From assembly GCA_934754855.1 (NCBI GenBank), contig CAKVJR010000027.1:1-17715 (forward strand): a DNA stretch of 17,715 bases, given 5' to 3'. Position numbers and translations under genes: made by a program. This DNA is from an uncultured Candidatus Melainabacteria bacterium. Lineage in GTDB: Bacteria; Cyanobacteriota; Vampirovibrionia; Gastranaerophilales; Gastranaerophilaceae. Below the pieces are notes generated by a model, which was not told the DNA's origin, made no database searches, and was given only the letters and a program-made list of their open reading frames with translations. Shown piece by piece: positions 1-5,722 of this stretch; positions within the stretch are counted from its first letter, which is position 1, and each line of letters starts with the position of its first letter.

Positions 1-23
1 TTTTTGCTGTTATTTACAGATTT

Positions 24-92
24 TTCGGTTTTTGCAAAACCTCAGAATGACGGCATTACAATGAGTTGGGAGTTGTTTCCTACCAAGTAAAA
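24..92 (+). repeat. 69-nt direct repeat, block A, copy 1
   Basis: All 69 positions match 4396-4464, about 4.37 kb away. The block begins in the TTCGGTTTTTGCAAAACC hairpin arm and ends in the linker CCTACCAAGTAAAA. In both places it is followed by a GGTCGAC palindrome and then by block B (169-220 / 4492-4543). Confidence 0.9.
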
Positions 93-96
93 ATTT

Positions 97-114
97 GGTC
101 GACTTTAGTCGACC
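97..114. repeat. GGTCGAC palindrome 1
   Basis: GGTCGACTTTAGTCGACC: a 7-bp perfect stem GGTCGAC/GTCGACC around a TTTA loop, followed by CTAC. It has the same family and flank as the palindromes at 146-163 and 4469-4486, with the loop in the opposite orientation (TTTA here, TAAA there). Confidence 0.85.
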
Positions 115-145
115 CTACTTCTCAGAATGACATCATGGTCTAATC

Positions 146-163
146 GGTCGACTAAAGTCGACC
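146..163. repeat. GGTCGAC palindrome 2
   Basis: GGTCGACTAAAGTCGACC, followed by CTACT. It starts exactly 49 nt after the palindrome at 97. A decayed relative (TCGACTAAAGTCG, followed by CCCCTACGG) lies at 247-259, after a diverged copy of the CCAAGTAAAATTT linker. Confidence 0.85.
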
Positions 164-168
164 CTACT

Positions 169-220
169 GTGTTTCCATTGCCGTTTAACAGATTCTTCGC
201 CACATTGTGGCTCAGAATGA
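169..220 (+). repeat. 52-nt direct repeat, block B, copy 1
   Basis: Identical over 52 nt to 4492-4543. It contains the hairpin element AGATTCTTCGCCACATTGTGG plus CTCAGAATGA at 190-220. The centre of that element, GCCACATTGTGGC, is itself a 6-bp stem with a single-base loop. Confidence 0.9.
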
Positions 221-343
221 TACACACCTGCCAAGCAAAATTTCAATCGACTAAAGTCGCCCCTACGGTTCTAACGACAATTTCTTGCGGATTATTGCTT
301 AAAATATACGGATTTCATTATGTTCATATCTGTCATAAAATGA

Positions 344-352
344 ATTGTATCA
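344..352 (-). promoter_or_regulatory. Possible extended -10 promoter, minus strand
   Basis: Read on the minus strand this is TGATACAAT, an extended -10 (TGn plus TACAAT). The surrounding 13-mer (344-356) is identical to the one upstream of the cytidylyltransferase gene at 1205-1217. It would serve a gene to the left of the window. No good -35 was seen, so this is tentative. Confidence 0.3.
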
Positions 353-377
353 TAAATTAAAATCTGTTTAAAATTAA

Positions 378-1175
378 TTACACGCCGAGTTGGCAAATGC
401 TTGTCAAAAGAAGATATGCTGTCGGTGCGGAGAAAATAAATGAGTCCATTCTATCTAAAATTCCTCCGTATTCGCCAAACAAATCACTGCTATGCTTTAC
501 GCCGCAATCTCTTTTAACACACGAAATCGTTAAATCTCCGAATTGTGCCGTTCCTGATATTAAAAAGCCTGAAATTGTCCCTTGCAAAAGTGTTAAGCCC
601 ATAAATTTCGCTGCTAATGTAAAAATTAACATTGAGGTTATTAAATGAGCGAAAAATCCTGCAGTCGTTTTCTTGGGCGAAATTTCTTTCGCTAACGGAA
701 CTCTGTTTTTGCTTTTTAATCCGACAATTGATGCGGAATAATCACTCAGCAATATGCTGCAAAAGTATATTACAACCGTCAATATCGGTTGTGTTTCATA
801 TAATTTTATTGTAAAAAGTCCGCAAAATACAAAAAATATTAACAAAAATGTATTGCACGCCGTTTCTACATAAGGTTTTTGATTTTTCAGGATTGTTATT
901 CCAAAAGGTACAAATAATGAAATAATTAACAAAATCATAAATGAATCATCTAAAAAATCTTTATTGAAAATAAAAAAGAATGCAAAAATCATAGACATTA
1001 TTTCAGGAAAAATTTTATATATAACAATATTTTTATTCTTGAAAATATTTCTATACTCTTTGCAAGACAAATATATAAATAAAAATGAGATTGCAAACAA
1101 AACTATTTTTGAAAAATAAAACGCCGAACATACAAGAATCAGGCATATAAGATATTTCAGTATAGTTTTGTACAT
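378..1175 (-). CDS. cdsA: Phosphatidate cytidylyltransferase (CDP-diacylglycerol synthase) with atypical signature
   Basis: A 265-residue integral membrane protein of about eight hydrophobic segments. The CdsA family makes CDP-diacylglycerol from phosphatidic acid and CTP at the inner membrane, the entry point to phosphatidylglycerol and other phospholipids. Family hallmarks are present: SDYSAS (144-149), ISPKKT (165-170), then QFGDLTISCVKRDCGVK (211-227) and GGILDRMDS (237-245). The PROSITE-type signature has KD, then PGHGG, then DR-x-D. Here it reads KH (H228), then GEYGG, then DRMD, with spacing unchanged. The start at 1175 is chosen because AAGGAAG (minus strand, 1187-1181) sits 5 nt ahead of this ATG; an upstream in-frame ATG at 1214 lacks such a site. 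The gene is divergent from the radical SAM gene. It is either an active variant or a paralogue with changed activity. Family assignment is firm, activity less so. Confidence 0.88.
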   Translation of the reverse strand: MYKTILKYLICLILVCSAFYFSKIVLFAISFLFIYLSCKEYRNIFKNKNIVIYKIFPEIMSMIFAFFFIFNKDFLDDSFMILLIISLFVPFGITILKNQKPYVETACNTFLLIFFVFCGLFTIKLYETQPILTVVIYFCSILLSDYSASIVGLKSKNRVPLAKEISPKKTTAGFFAHLITSMLIFTLAAKFMGLTLLQGTISGFLISGTAQFGDLTISCVKRDCGVKHSSDLFGEYGGILDRMDSFIFSAPTAYLLLTSICQLGV

Positions 1176-1204
1176 ATTTGCTTCCTTGCTATTTAATTGT
1201 TTGT

Positions 1205-1213
1205 ATTGTATCA
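1205..1213 (-). promoter_or_regulatory. Extended -10 promoter of cdsA
   Basis: On the minus strand this reads TGATACAAT (TGn plus TACAAT, five of six to TATAAT). It would start transcription about 23 nt ahead of the chosen ATG at 1175. No convincing -35 lies upstream, as is common for extended -10 promoters. The same 13-mer recurs at 344-356. Confidence 0.45.
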
Positions 1214-1249
1214 TAAACAGTGAAGATTGTTTTATAGAGATTGTTTATT

Positions 1250-2713
1250 TTGAGTAATATTAAAAAAGTTTTTGTCTTATATCCTCCCGGAAAAACTTAT
1301 CAGCGTGGGGAAGACAGATGTCAAATTGATGTTGATTTTTCTGTTTCAAATTCAATTCGGGCGTGTAATGATTTAGGATATGTCGCTTCGGTTTTAAAAG
1401 GAAATTATGATGTTCTTTTGAAAGATTATCCTGCCGAAAAATCGGATTATGGCGATTTTGTCCAAGATTTTAATTCTTTTATGCCCGATGTAGTTTTGAT
1501 AAGTGTCACAAACGGCAGTATTTTCGGCGATATTGAGTTTGTCAAAAATATAAAACGCTTAAAAAATGATACGGTTATTATTTTAAAAGGTGCATTATTT
1601 TTTAATCTCGATAAATCTCTTTTTGATGAAATAGATTTGAGTAATGTTGATTATTTAATCGGCGGAGAAATAGAATTTATCATCGGTAAACTGTTATTGG
1701 CTCATTTCGGCGACAAGTCACAATTGAAAAACATTCAGGGTATTTCTTATAAAGACAATGGGGAGTGGATTTCAAACGAGTTGACGGATTTTGACGAAAA
1801 TTTAGATTCTTTGCCGTTTCCCGACAGATTTTTGATGAAAAATTCATTATATCTTAACCCGATGACAGACCGCCCGATGGCAACTATTGCAACGTCAAAA
1901 GGTTGTCCGTCGAGTTGTATTTATTGTCTTTCTCCGAAAATTTCAGGCAGAAAAGTTCGTTTCCGCTCTCCCAAAAGTGTTTTTGACGAAATATCAGATT
2001 GTGTTGAAAAACATAATATTTGCGACTTTTTCTTCAAATCGGATACTTTTACTATAAATAAAAATTGGGTAATTGAATTATGCGATTTAATAATTAATTC
2101 ACCATTGAGGGGAAAAATTTTTTGGGTTGCAAATTCGAGGGTAAACACTCTTGATGAAGAACTTTTGAAAAAAATGAAACTTTCAGGTTGTGAGATGATT
2201 GCACTCGGGCTTGAATCGGGCAGCGATGAATCTTTGCGTAAAATGAAAAAAGGCACTACCGTTCAACAAAACAGAGATGTTGTTGCGATGATAAAGAAAG
2301 TCGGCTTGCAAATTTTCGGATTTTATTTGATTGGTTTTCCTTGGGAAGATAAAAAACACTTAGCGGAAACAAGAAAATTGATGTTTGAACTCGATACGGA
2401 TTTTATCGAATTGTCGATAGTTATTCCATTCAAAGGCAGTGAATTATATAAAATGGTCTTTGATAGTGAAGAAACGGGCAAAAATGTTTTAGGCAAGGAT
2501 TCTTTCAAAAATACGATGACTGATACGAATTTTCTGACGCAAAAAGAGTTGGTTGATTTCAGAAAACAGACAATTCTTGCGTATCATTTGAGATTTAAGT
2601 ATATTGTCAGAAAACTTTTCAGTAAAAAATTGACTTTGCACTTGCTGAAAAATTATGCTATCTATGGTTTTAGAATACTGAAGAATACTTTTTTGAATTT
2701 TAAGGAAAAATAA
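1250..2713 (+). CDS. B12-binding-domain radical SAM protein, BchE/P-methylase-like
   Basis: About 487 residues. The N-terminal part (1 to about 150) resembles the cobalamin-binding Rossmann fold of this group, opening with KKVFVLYPPG and RGEDRCQ. No DxHxxG base-off cobalamin motif is visible; the matching site reads LKDYPAE. The radical SAM core follows, with the [4Fe-4S]-binding cysteines C219, C223 and C226 in GCPSSCIYC, then ANSRVNTLDEELL and GLESGS (from about 320). The C-terminal tail is basic. The family performs SAM-dependent radical chemistry (methylation, cyclisation, methylthiolation); the substrate cannot be read from the sequence. A stop at 1235-1237 limits the start to TTG at 1241 or TTG at 1250. 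I take 1250 because GAGA at 1237-1240 is then 9 nt away, whereas it abuts 1241. The stop overlaps the ATG of the glycosyltransferase gene by one base, so a lipid or glycan substrate is plausible by inference. Confidence 0.85.
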   Translation: MSNIKKVFVLYPPGKTYQRGEDRCQIDVDFSVSNSIRACNDLGYVASVLKGNYDVLLKDYPAEKSDYGDFVQDFNSFMPDVVLISVTNGSIFGDIEFVKNIKRLKNDTVIILKGALFFNLDKSLFDEIDLSNVDYLIGGEIEFIIGKLLLAHFGDKSQLKNIQGISYKDNGEWISNELTDFDENLDSLPFPDRFLMKNSLYLNPMTDRPMATIATSKGCPSSCIYCLSPKISGRKVRFRSPKSVFDEISDCVEKHNICDFFFKSDTFTINKNWVIELCDLIINSPLRGKIFWVANSRVNTLDEELLKKMKLSGCEMIALGLESGSDESLRKMKKGTTVQQNRDVVAMIKKVGLQIFGFYLIGFPWEDKKHLAETRKLMFELDTDFIELSIVIPFKGSELYKMVFDSEETGKNVLGKDSFKNTMTDTNFLTQKELVDFRKQTILAYHLRFKYIVRKLFSKKLTLHLLKNYAIYGFRILKNTFLNFKEK

Positions 2714-4257
2714 TGTCAAAATTTTTAACGAAGAGAAATTTGTTTTGGTTTTTTGCAATAATCATCACTGTTTTTGCGTTATTTTTGAGGATAAATTATT
2801 ATTGTTTTAATTATTCTTTTTGCGGTGATGAAGCAAATCTTGTTATTCCTCTTATTCTGCATTCGTTTAAAAATATATTATTTTCTTATGAAAATCTTGG
2901 TGAATTGGCACCGCCGTTGTTTTTCTTTGCTGAAAAAATAGTGACAAACCTTTTCGGAATAAGCGAGTATTCGGTCAGAATAATTCCGTTAATTTCTTCG
3001 TTGGTTTCTTGTTTTCTGTTTTTGTTTTTTACGGACAAAATGCTTGATAATAATCGGGCGAAACTATTGTCTTTGTTCCTTTTTGCGATAAGTTCGCCAT
3101 TGGTTATAATGGCAGGATTTTATAAACCGTATGCTACTGAAGTTGCTTTTGCATTGCTGATTTTGTATTTTTTCGGATTGAAGTTTTCGTTTAAAAACAA
3201 AAGTATTGCGGTATGTTCGTTGGTTGCATTGATACATGTATTGTGCTTCCTGTCGTCGTTTCAGTCGGTTTTTATAATTTTTAGTTGCTTGGCAGTTCAT
3301 TTTATTTACACTTTGATTTTTGAAAGAGATAAAAATGTAATCTGCAAAATATTAGGCGTAACCTTTGTCGATTTGATATGTTTGGGGTTATATTATATTT
3401 TCTTTTTGCGGAAAATACATGAAAACTCGCACTTGAATTATTTGTGGGCAAATGATTATAGTTTTTTCCCGTTGGCACATAGAGATATTGGGCAGTTGAC
3501 GGATTTTTTGTTCGGGCATGGTTCATATTGGAATGTTGCTCCCAAAGCACTTATTGTCGTTGTTTTATCAATGCTTTTTGTCGGATTGGTTGCGTTTATT
3601 GTTGATTTGTTTGTTAAAAAATCGGCGGAAGCGGTTTATAAATTTTTGCTTGTTGTTGTGCCGATAGCGAGTATGATGCTTGCCGGAATATTAAATATTT
3701 ATCCTTTTGCAAACAGATTGGTTTTGAGTTTGTTGCCATTGATGCTGATAATTGTTTCAAAACCGATTGATTTTAAGAAAAAATATTTATCGGCAATTCT
3801 GACGGTTGTTTGGCTGATTGTTATCGGGTATTATTTGCAGGTTTCGGATTTAAAAGATGGCAGATTTCATAAAATTTTTGATTTTGAGGAACCGTGTTTT
3901 GACAGACATATTTATCAACAATTAAAGGAAATTAATGAACCTGAAAAAGCCGTTTATATTGAAGTGAGTGCTTTTATGACGGGGTTTATTTACAATTATA
4001 TGTATCATTACAGCGACAATGTTTTAAGTTCTGACGGTTCTTATCTCAATATATCATCGTTTAAGAATACAGATGAATTTATTGATAAAATAAAAAATGA
4101 AAAAGAAATTTATTTTGTTTATGATAATTTTTTAACTGAAGAAAATATTGATAATTTTTCAAAAGAAAATCGAGATGATTTATATAAATATTTCAATTGT
4201 GAGGATATTTCTGACCCTGCAAGAATGTACGTGCTTTCAAAATGTATAGCGAAATAA
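2713..4257 (+). CDS. GT-C family membrane glycosyltransferase (ArnT/PMT-like, GT39/GT83 type)
   Basis: A 514-residue protein with a hydrophobic segment at about 10-27 and a first extracytoplasmic loop containing GDEANL (D39, E40). That loop carries the catalytic acid position of GT-C enzymes. GELAPPLFFF follows in the place of the HPPL motif of ArnT/PMT proteins. Many further membrane spans run to about residue 375, and the C-terminal 130 residues are hydrophilic and probably periplasmic. Such enzymes usually move a sugar from a polyprenyl-phosphate donor to a lipid, glycan or protein outside the membrane. The ATG shares its A with the preceding TAA (2711-2713), and AAGGAAA at 2702-2708 is the ribosome site, so it is translationally coupled to the radical SAM gene. 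Donor and acceptor are unknown. Confidence 0.82.
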   Translation: MSKFLTKRNLFWFFAIIITVFALFLRINYYCFNYSFCGDEANLVIPLILHSFKNILFSYENLGELAPPLFFFAEKIVTNLFGISEYSVRIIPLISSLVSCFLFLFFTDKMLDNNRAKLLSLFLFAISSPLVIMAGFYKPYATEVAFALLILYFFGLKFSFKNKSIAVCSLVALIHVLCFLSSFQSVFIIFSCLAVHFIYTLIFERDKNVICKILGVTFVDLICLGLYYIFFLRKIHENSHLNYLWANDYSFFPLAHRDIGQLTDFLFGHGSYWNVAPKALIVVVLSMLFVGLVAFIVDLFVKKSAEAVYKFLLVVVPIASMMLAGILNIYPFANRLVLSLLPLMLIIVSKPIDFKKKYLSAILTVVWLIVIGYYLQVSDLKDGRFHKIFDFEEPCFDRHIYQQLKEINEPEKAVYIEVSAFMTGFIYNYMYHYSDNVLSSDGSYLNISSFKNTDEFIDKIKNEKEIYFVYDNFLTEENIDNFSKENRDDLYKYFNCEDISDPARMYVLSKCIAK

Positions 4258-4287
4258 TTTTTTCGTAAGGACGGTTATGCATTCATT

Positions 4288-4325
4288 GTCATTGCGAACG
4301 AAGCGTTAGCGGAGTGCGGCAATCT
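4288..4325 (+). repeat. GTCATTGCGAACGAAGC-type intergenic element
   Basis: It starts GTCATTGCGAACGAAGCG and ends GCGGCAATCT. The end-to-end layout (GTCA...AATCT) is like that of the hairpin elements nearby. Similar GTCATTGCGA...GCAATCT elements are known as dispersed intergenic repeats in several bacteria; this is recalled from general knowledge, not searched. Confidence 0.6.
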
Positions 4326-4342
4326 ATAATCATGCAGTCGTT

Positions 4343-4423
4343 GTCATACTGAGGCTTTAGCCGAAGTATCTGTTTCTGTTGTTGTTTATAGATTCTTCGG
4401 TTTTTGCAAAACCTCAGAATGAC
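4343..4423. repeat. Long imperfect hairpin element
   Basis: Left arm 4343-4371 (GTCATACTGAGG ... GAAGTATCT) pairs with right arm 4390-4423 (AGATTCTTCGG ... CCTCAGAATGAC) around a T-rich loop. The outer stem is nearly perfect; the middle is interrupted because the right arm carries an extra GTTTTTGCAAAAC-like palindrome. The right arm alone recurs at 18-51. Confidence 0.75.
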
Positions 4424-4464
4424 GGCATTACAATGAGTTGGGAGTTGTTTCCTACCAAGTAAAA
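4396..4464 (+). repeat. 69-nt direct repeat, block A, copy 2
   Basis: Identical to 24-92. Here the full hairpin to its left is present; at the window start only its right part is visible. Confidence 0.9.
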
Positions 4465-4468
4465 TTTC

Positions 4469-4486
4469 GGTCGACTAAAGTCGAGC
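4469..4486. repeat. GGTCGAC palindrome 3
   Basis: GGTCGACTAAAGTCGAGC, with one stem mismatch relative to the copy at 146-163. It is followed by CTACG. It is the only palindrome between blocks A and B here; at the left end of the window there are two. Confidence 0.85.
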
Positions 4487-4491
4487 CTACG

Positions 4492-4543
4492 GTGTTTCCA
4501 TTGCCGTTTAACAGATTCTTCGCCACATTGTGGCTCAGAATGA
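4492..4543 (+). repeat. 52-nt direct repeat, block B, copy 2
   Basis: Identical to 169-220, with the CCACATTGTGG-centred hairpin at 4513-4544. A misleading ATG inside it (4530) opens the frame of the downstream gene but has no ribosome site. Confidence 0.9.
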
Positions 4544-4557
4544 CGGTATCTTTCTCT

Positions 4558-4596
4558 GTCACAGCGAGGAGCCCTATGTTATCATTCGTTCCTCAC
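4558..4596. repeat. GTCACAGCGAGGA inverted-repeat element
   Basis: Left part GTCACAGCGAGGAGC and right part CGTTCCTCAC are imperfect inverted copies. The left part resembles the GTCACTGTGAGGAACG element at 5597-5629 on the other side of the small gene. Confidence 0.5.
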
Positions 4597-4610
4597 AATT
4601 AAATATCTCG

Positions 4611-4639
4611 TTGTCAAAAATATCGTTTCTTGTTAAAAT
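4611..4639 (+). promoter_or_regulatory. Sigma-70-type promoter of the small membrane protein gene
   Basis: TTGTCA (4611-4616), a 17-nt spacer, then TAAAAT (4634-4639) preceded by TGT, giving an extended -10. Each hexamer matches consensus at five of six. Transcription would begin near 4646, about 28 nt ahead of the ATG at 4674. It lies just inside the repeat border and rules out translation from 4530. Confidence 0.65.
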
Positions 4640-4673
4640 AATTGGAAAATGCAGCAAAGAGAAAGTTGGGAAG

Positions 4674-5456
4674 ATGCAGAAATTGGAAAAATCATTGGAC
4701 GAATCTATTAATTTGTATTTCCAGCAAAATAATTCAAAAATAAAAAAAGTCAGTCTTTTATTATTTTTAAGAGTATTATTCACAATATATATATGTATTT
4801 ATGCAGTATTATTTGCTTTTGAAACAAGTCCCTATGCTCAGTATGTTTCCAAATTTAGCAATACCGCAATAATTATCATAGCAATAGGGGTAATATCTGC
4901 AATATTATTGGTTATTTACTGGAAATACGTTAACAAAGAATTTATTTCTTTAGCCTCTAATTATATGGGAAACATGAAAATTATCAGTAAAAATACTGAC
5001 GATTTAAACAATTTGATTATTAATTCAAAAATATTAAAAAATGCGGACTGCATATTTACAGACAAAATATCGGTAAAATATGCATTTCAAGTTTTTGAGA
5101 ATAATTTTTCATACAATTTATATTTTTTTGAGGCACTCCACAAACCATTAATCGGAGGAAAATACTCAACAAGAACAACTTATTCAGGTATAGCAGTAGT
5201 CATACAAAATAGAATGGAATATTCTTTGCCCAATTTTTCTGATATAATTCCAAACTGTCTTTCTGAAGATGAAAGTATTCCTGAAATAAAATTTGCAAGA
5301 AATAGATATTTTTTCGTGAGTACAATATCAAACCATGAATCAATGCCAGATATTAACTTCTTCATAAAATCAAATATTCAAAAATGGACAAAAAATAACA
5401 TTAAAGAATTAATAAAAATACAACAATATGTAAGAAATATGCTAAATATACAATAA
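4674..5456 (+). CDS. Two-span membrane protein of unknown function
   Basis: 260 residues that I do not recognise with confidence. A charged N-terminus (1-25) is followed by two membrane segments at about 27-50 and 61-85, then a soluble region of about 170 residues with the aromatic-rich stretch NLYFFEALHKPLIGG and a basic C-terminus. Two spans followed by a soluble domain resemble DUF3137-type proteins, but that is only a weak impression. The frame is open from 4530, but its first 48 codons are repeat DNA upstream of the promoter, so ATG 4674 is used. Codon use is odd: I count 20 ATA, 13 ATT and 3 ATC for isoleucine, while the neighbouring genes favour ATT. With repeats on both sides, this suggests separate acquisition. 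It is probably a single-gene unit, with a hairpin at 5465 just after the stop. Confidence 0.65.
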   Translation: MQKLEKSLDESINLYFQQNNSKIKKVSLLLFLRVLFTIYICIYAVLFAFETSPYAQYVSKFSNTAIIIIAIGVISAILLVIYWKYVNKEFISLASNYMGNMKIISKNTDDLNNLIINSKILKNADCIFTDKISVKYAFQVFENNFSYNLYFFEALHKPLIGGKYSTRTTYSGIAVVIQNRMEYSLPNFSDIIPNCLSEDESIPEIKFARNRYFFVSTISNHESMPDINFFIKSNIQKWTKNNIKELIKIQQYVRNMLNIQ

Positions 5457-5464
5457 GTCCGTAA

Positions 5465-5482
5465 GTTGGGGTTTAACCCAAC
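5465..5482 (+). terminator. Hairpin GTTGGG-GTTTAA-CCCAAC downstream of the small gene
   Basis: A perfect 6-bp GC-containing stem with a 6-nt loop, starting 8 nt after the stop codon. The position suits a terminator, but AATATTATAT follows rather than a T-run. It may be another dispersed palindrome or a weak, bidirectional stop signal. Confidence 0.4.
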
Positions 5483-5549
5483 AATATTATATCGTTCTTA
5501 TAAGTATTCTTCTCACAATGTTTTTGCCTAATGCATTTTACTGTTCTCT

Positions 5550-5574
5550 GTCATTCTGAGTGTAGGGAAAAATC
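5550..5574 (+). repeat. Short GTCATTCTGAG...AATCT element
   Basis: GTCATTCTGAG, then TGTAGGG, then AAAAATCT. It has the same ends as the hairpin elements at 190-220 and 4343-4423, read in the opposite orientation to 190-220, with a different, non-palindromic middle. Confidence 0.6.
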
Positions 5575-5596
5575 TTTGAAAATATACGCAATCACT

Positions 5597-5629
5597 GTCA
5601 CTGTGAGGAACGTAGTGACGTGGCAATCC
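5597..5629 (+). repeat. GTCACT hairpin element
   Basis: The outer stem is GTCACT (5597-5602) with AGTGAC (5614-5619); the element continues GTGGCAATCC. It belongs with the GTCACAGCGAGGA element at 4558-4596. Confidence 0.55.
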
Positions 5630-5644
5630 AATCTCTCATTCACC

Positions 5645-5685
5645 GCCATACTGAGGAACGGGCGAGCAGATGTCCGAATTTGACG
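5645..5685 (+). repeat. Third repeat-like segment upstream of addB
   Basis: It begins GCCATACTGAGGAACG, whose start resembles the GTCATACTGAGG arm at 4343, and runs to ATTTGACG. The rest of 5457-5722 is AT-rich. No confident promoter for addB was found: TTGACG-N18-TATTAT (5680-5709) would start transcription on the ribosome site. Confidence 0.4.
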
Positions 5686-5722
5686 TAGCCTTATTGTATA
5701 GTGTATTATAAAATAAGGGGAA

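Larger units (their letters stand above)
1..377. repeat. Repeat-rich intergenic region without a gene
   Basis: This stretch holds no credible gene. It is a mosaic of short repeats that recur at 4343-4544: right arms of hairpin elements ending in CTCAGAATGA (18-51, 119-131, 190-220), GGTCGAC palindromes (97-114, 146-163, with a decayed copy at 247-260), and a CCAAGTAAAATTT-like linker at 83-96 and again, diverged, at 230-243. An open frame at 127-360 is made of these repeats and is not a gene. The right end (about 300-377) is plain AT-rich sequence downstream of the minus-strand cytidylyltransferase gene. No U-tract terminator stands out. Confidence 0.75.
4258..4673. other. 416-nt gene-free stretch of hairpin repeats, palindrome and promoter
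   Basis: It lies between the glycosyltransferase gene and the small membrane protein gene. In order it contains: a GTCATTGCGAACGAAGC-type element (4288-4325), a long imperfect hairpin (4343-4423), direct-repeat block A (4396-4464), a GGTCGAC palindrome (4469-4486), block B (4492-4543), a GTCACAGCGAGGA inverted-repeat element (4558-4596) and the promoter at 4611-4639. No coding potential beyond repeat-derived frames was seen. Confidence 0.75.

Noticed and set aside
1..260. CRISPR-like array
   Set aside because: Repeats are unequal, differ in type, have no constant spacer length, and no cas gene is near.
127..360. A 77-codon open frame on the plus strand
   Set aside because: It is built from hairpin and palindrome repeats, has no ribosome site, and its protein has no plausible character.
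4530..4673. N-terminal extension of the small membrane protein gene from ATG 4530
   Set aside because: It starts inside direct-repeat block B and lies mostly upstream of the promoter at 4611-4639; ATG 4674 fits the promoter.
5680..5709. TTGACG-N18-TATTAT as the addB promoter
   Set aside because: Transcription would start at about 5716, within the ribosome site AAGGGG, leaving too short a leader. Real initiation is probably elsewhere.
4258..5722. Insertion sequence or transposon around the small gene
   Set aside because: No transposase, no matching terminal inverted repeats and no target duplication were found; only short non-coding repeats flank the gene.
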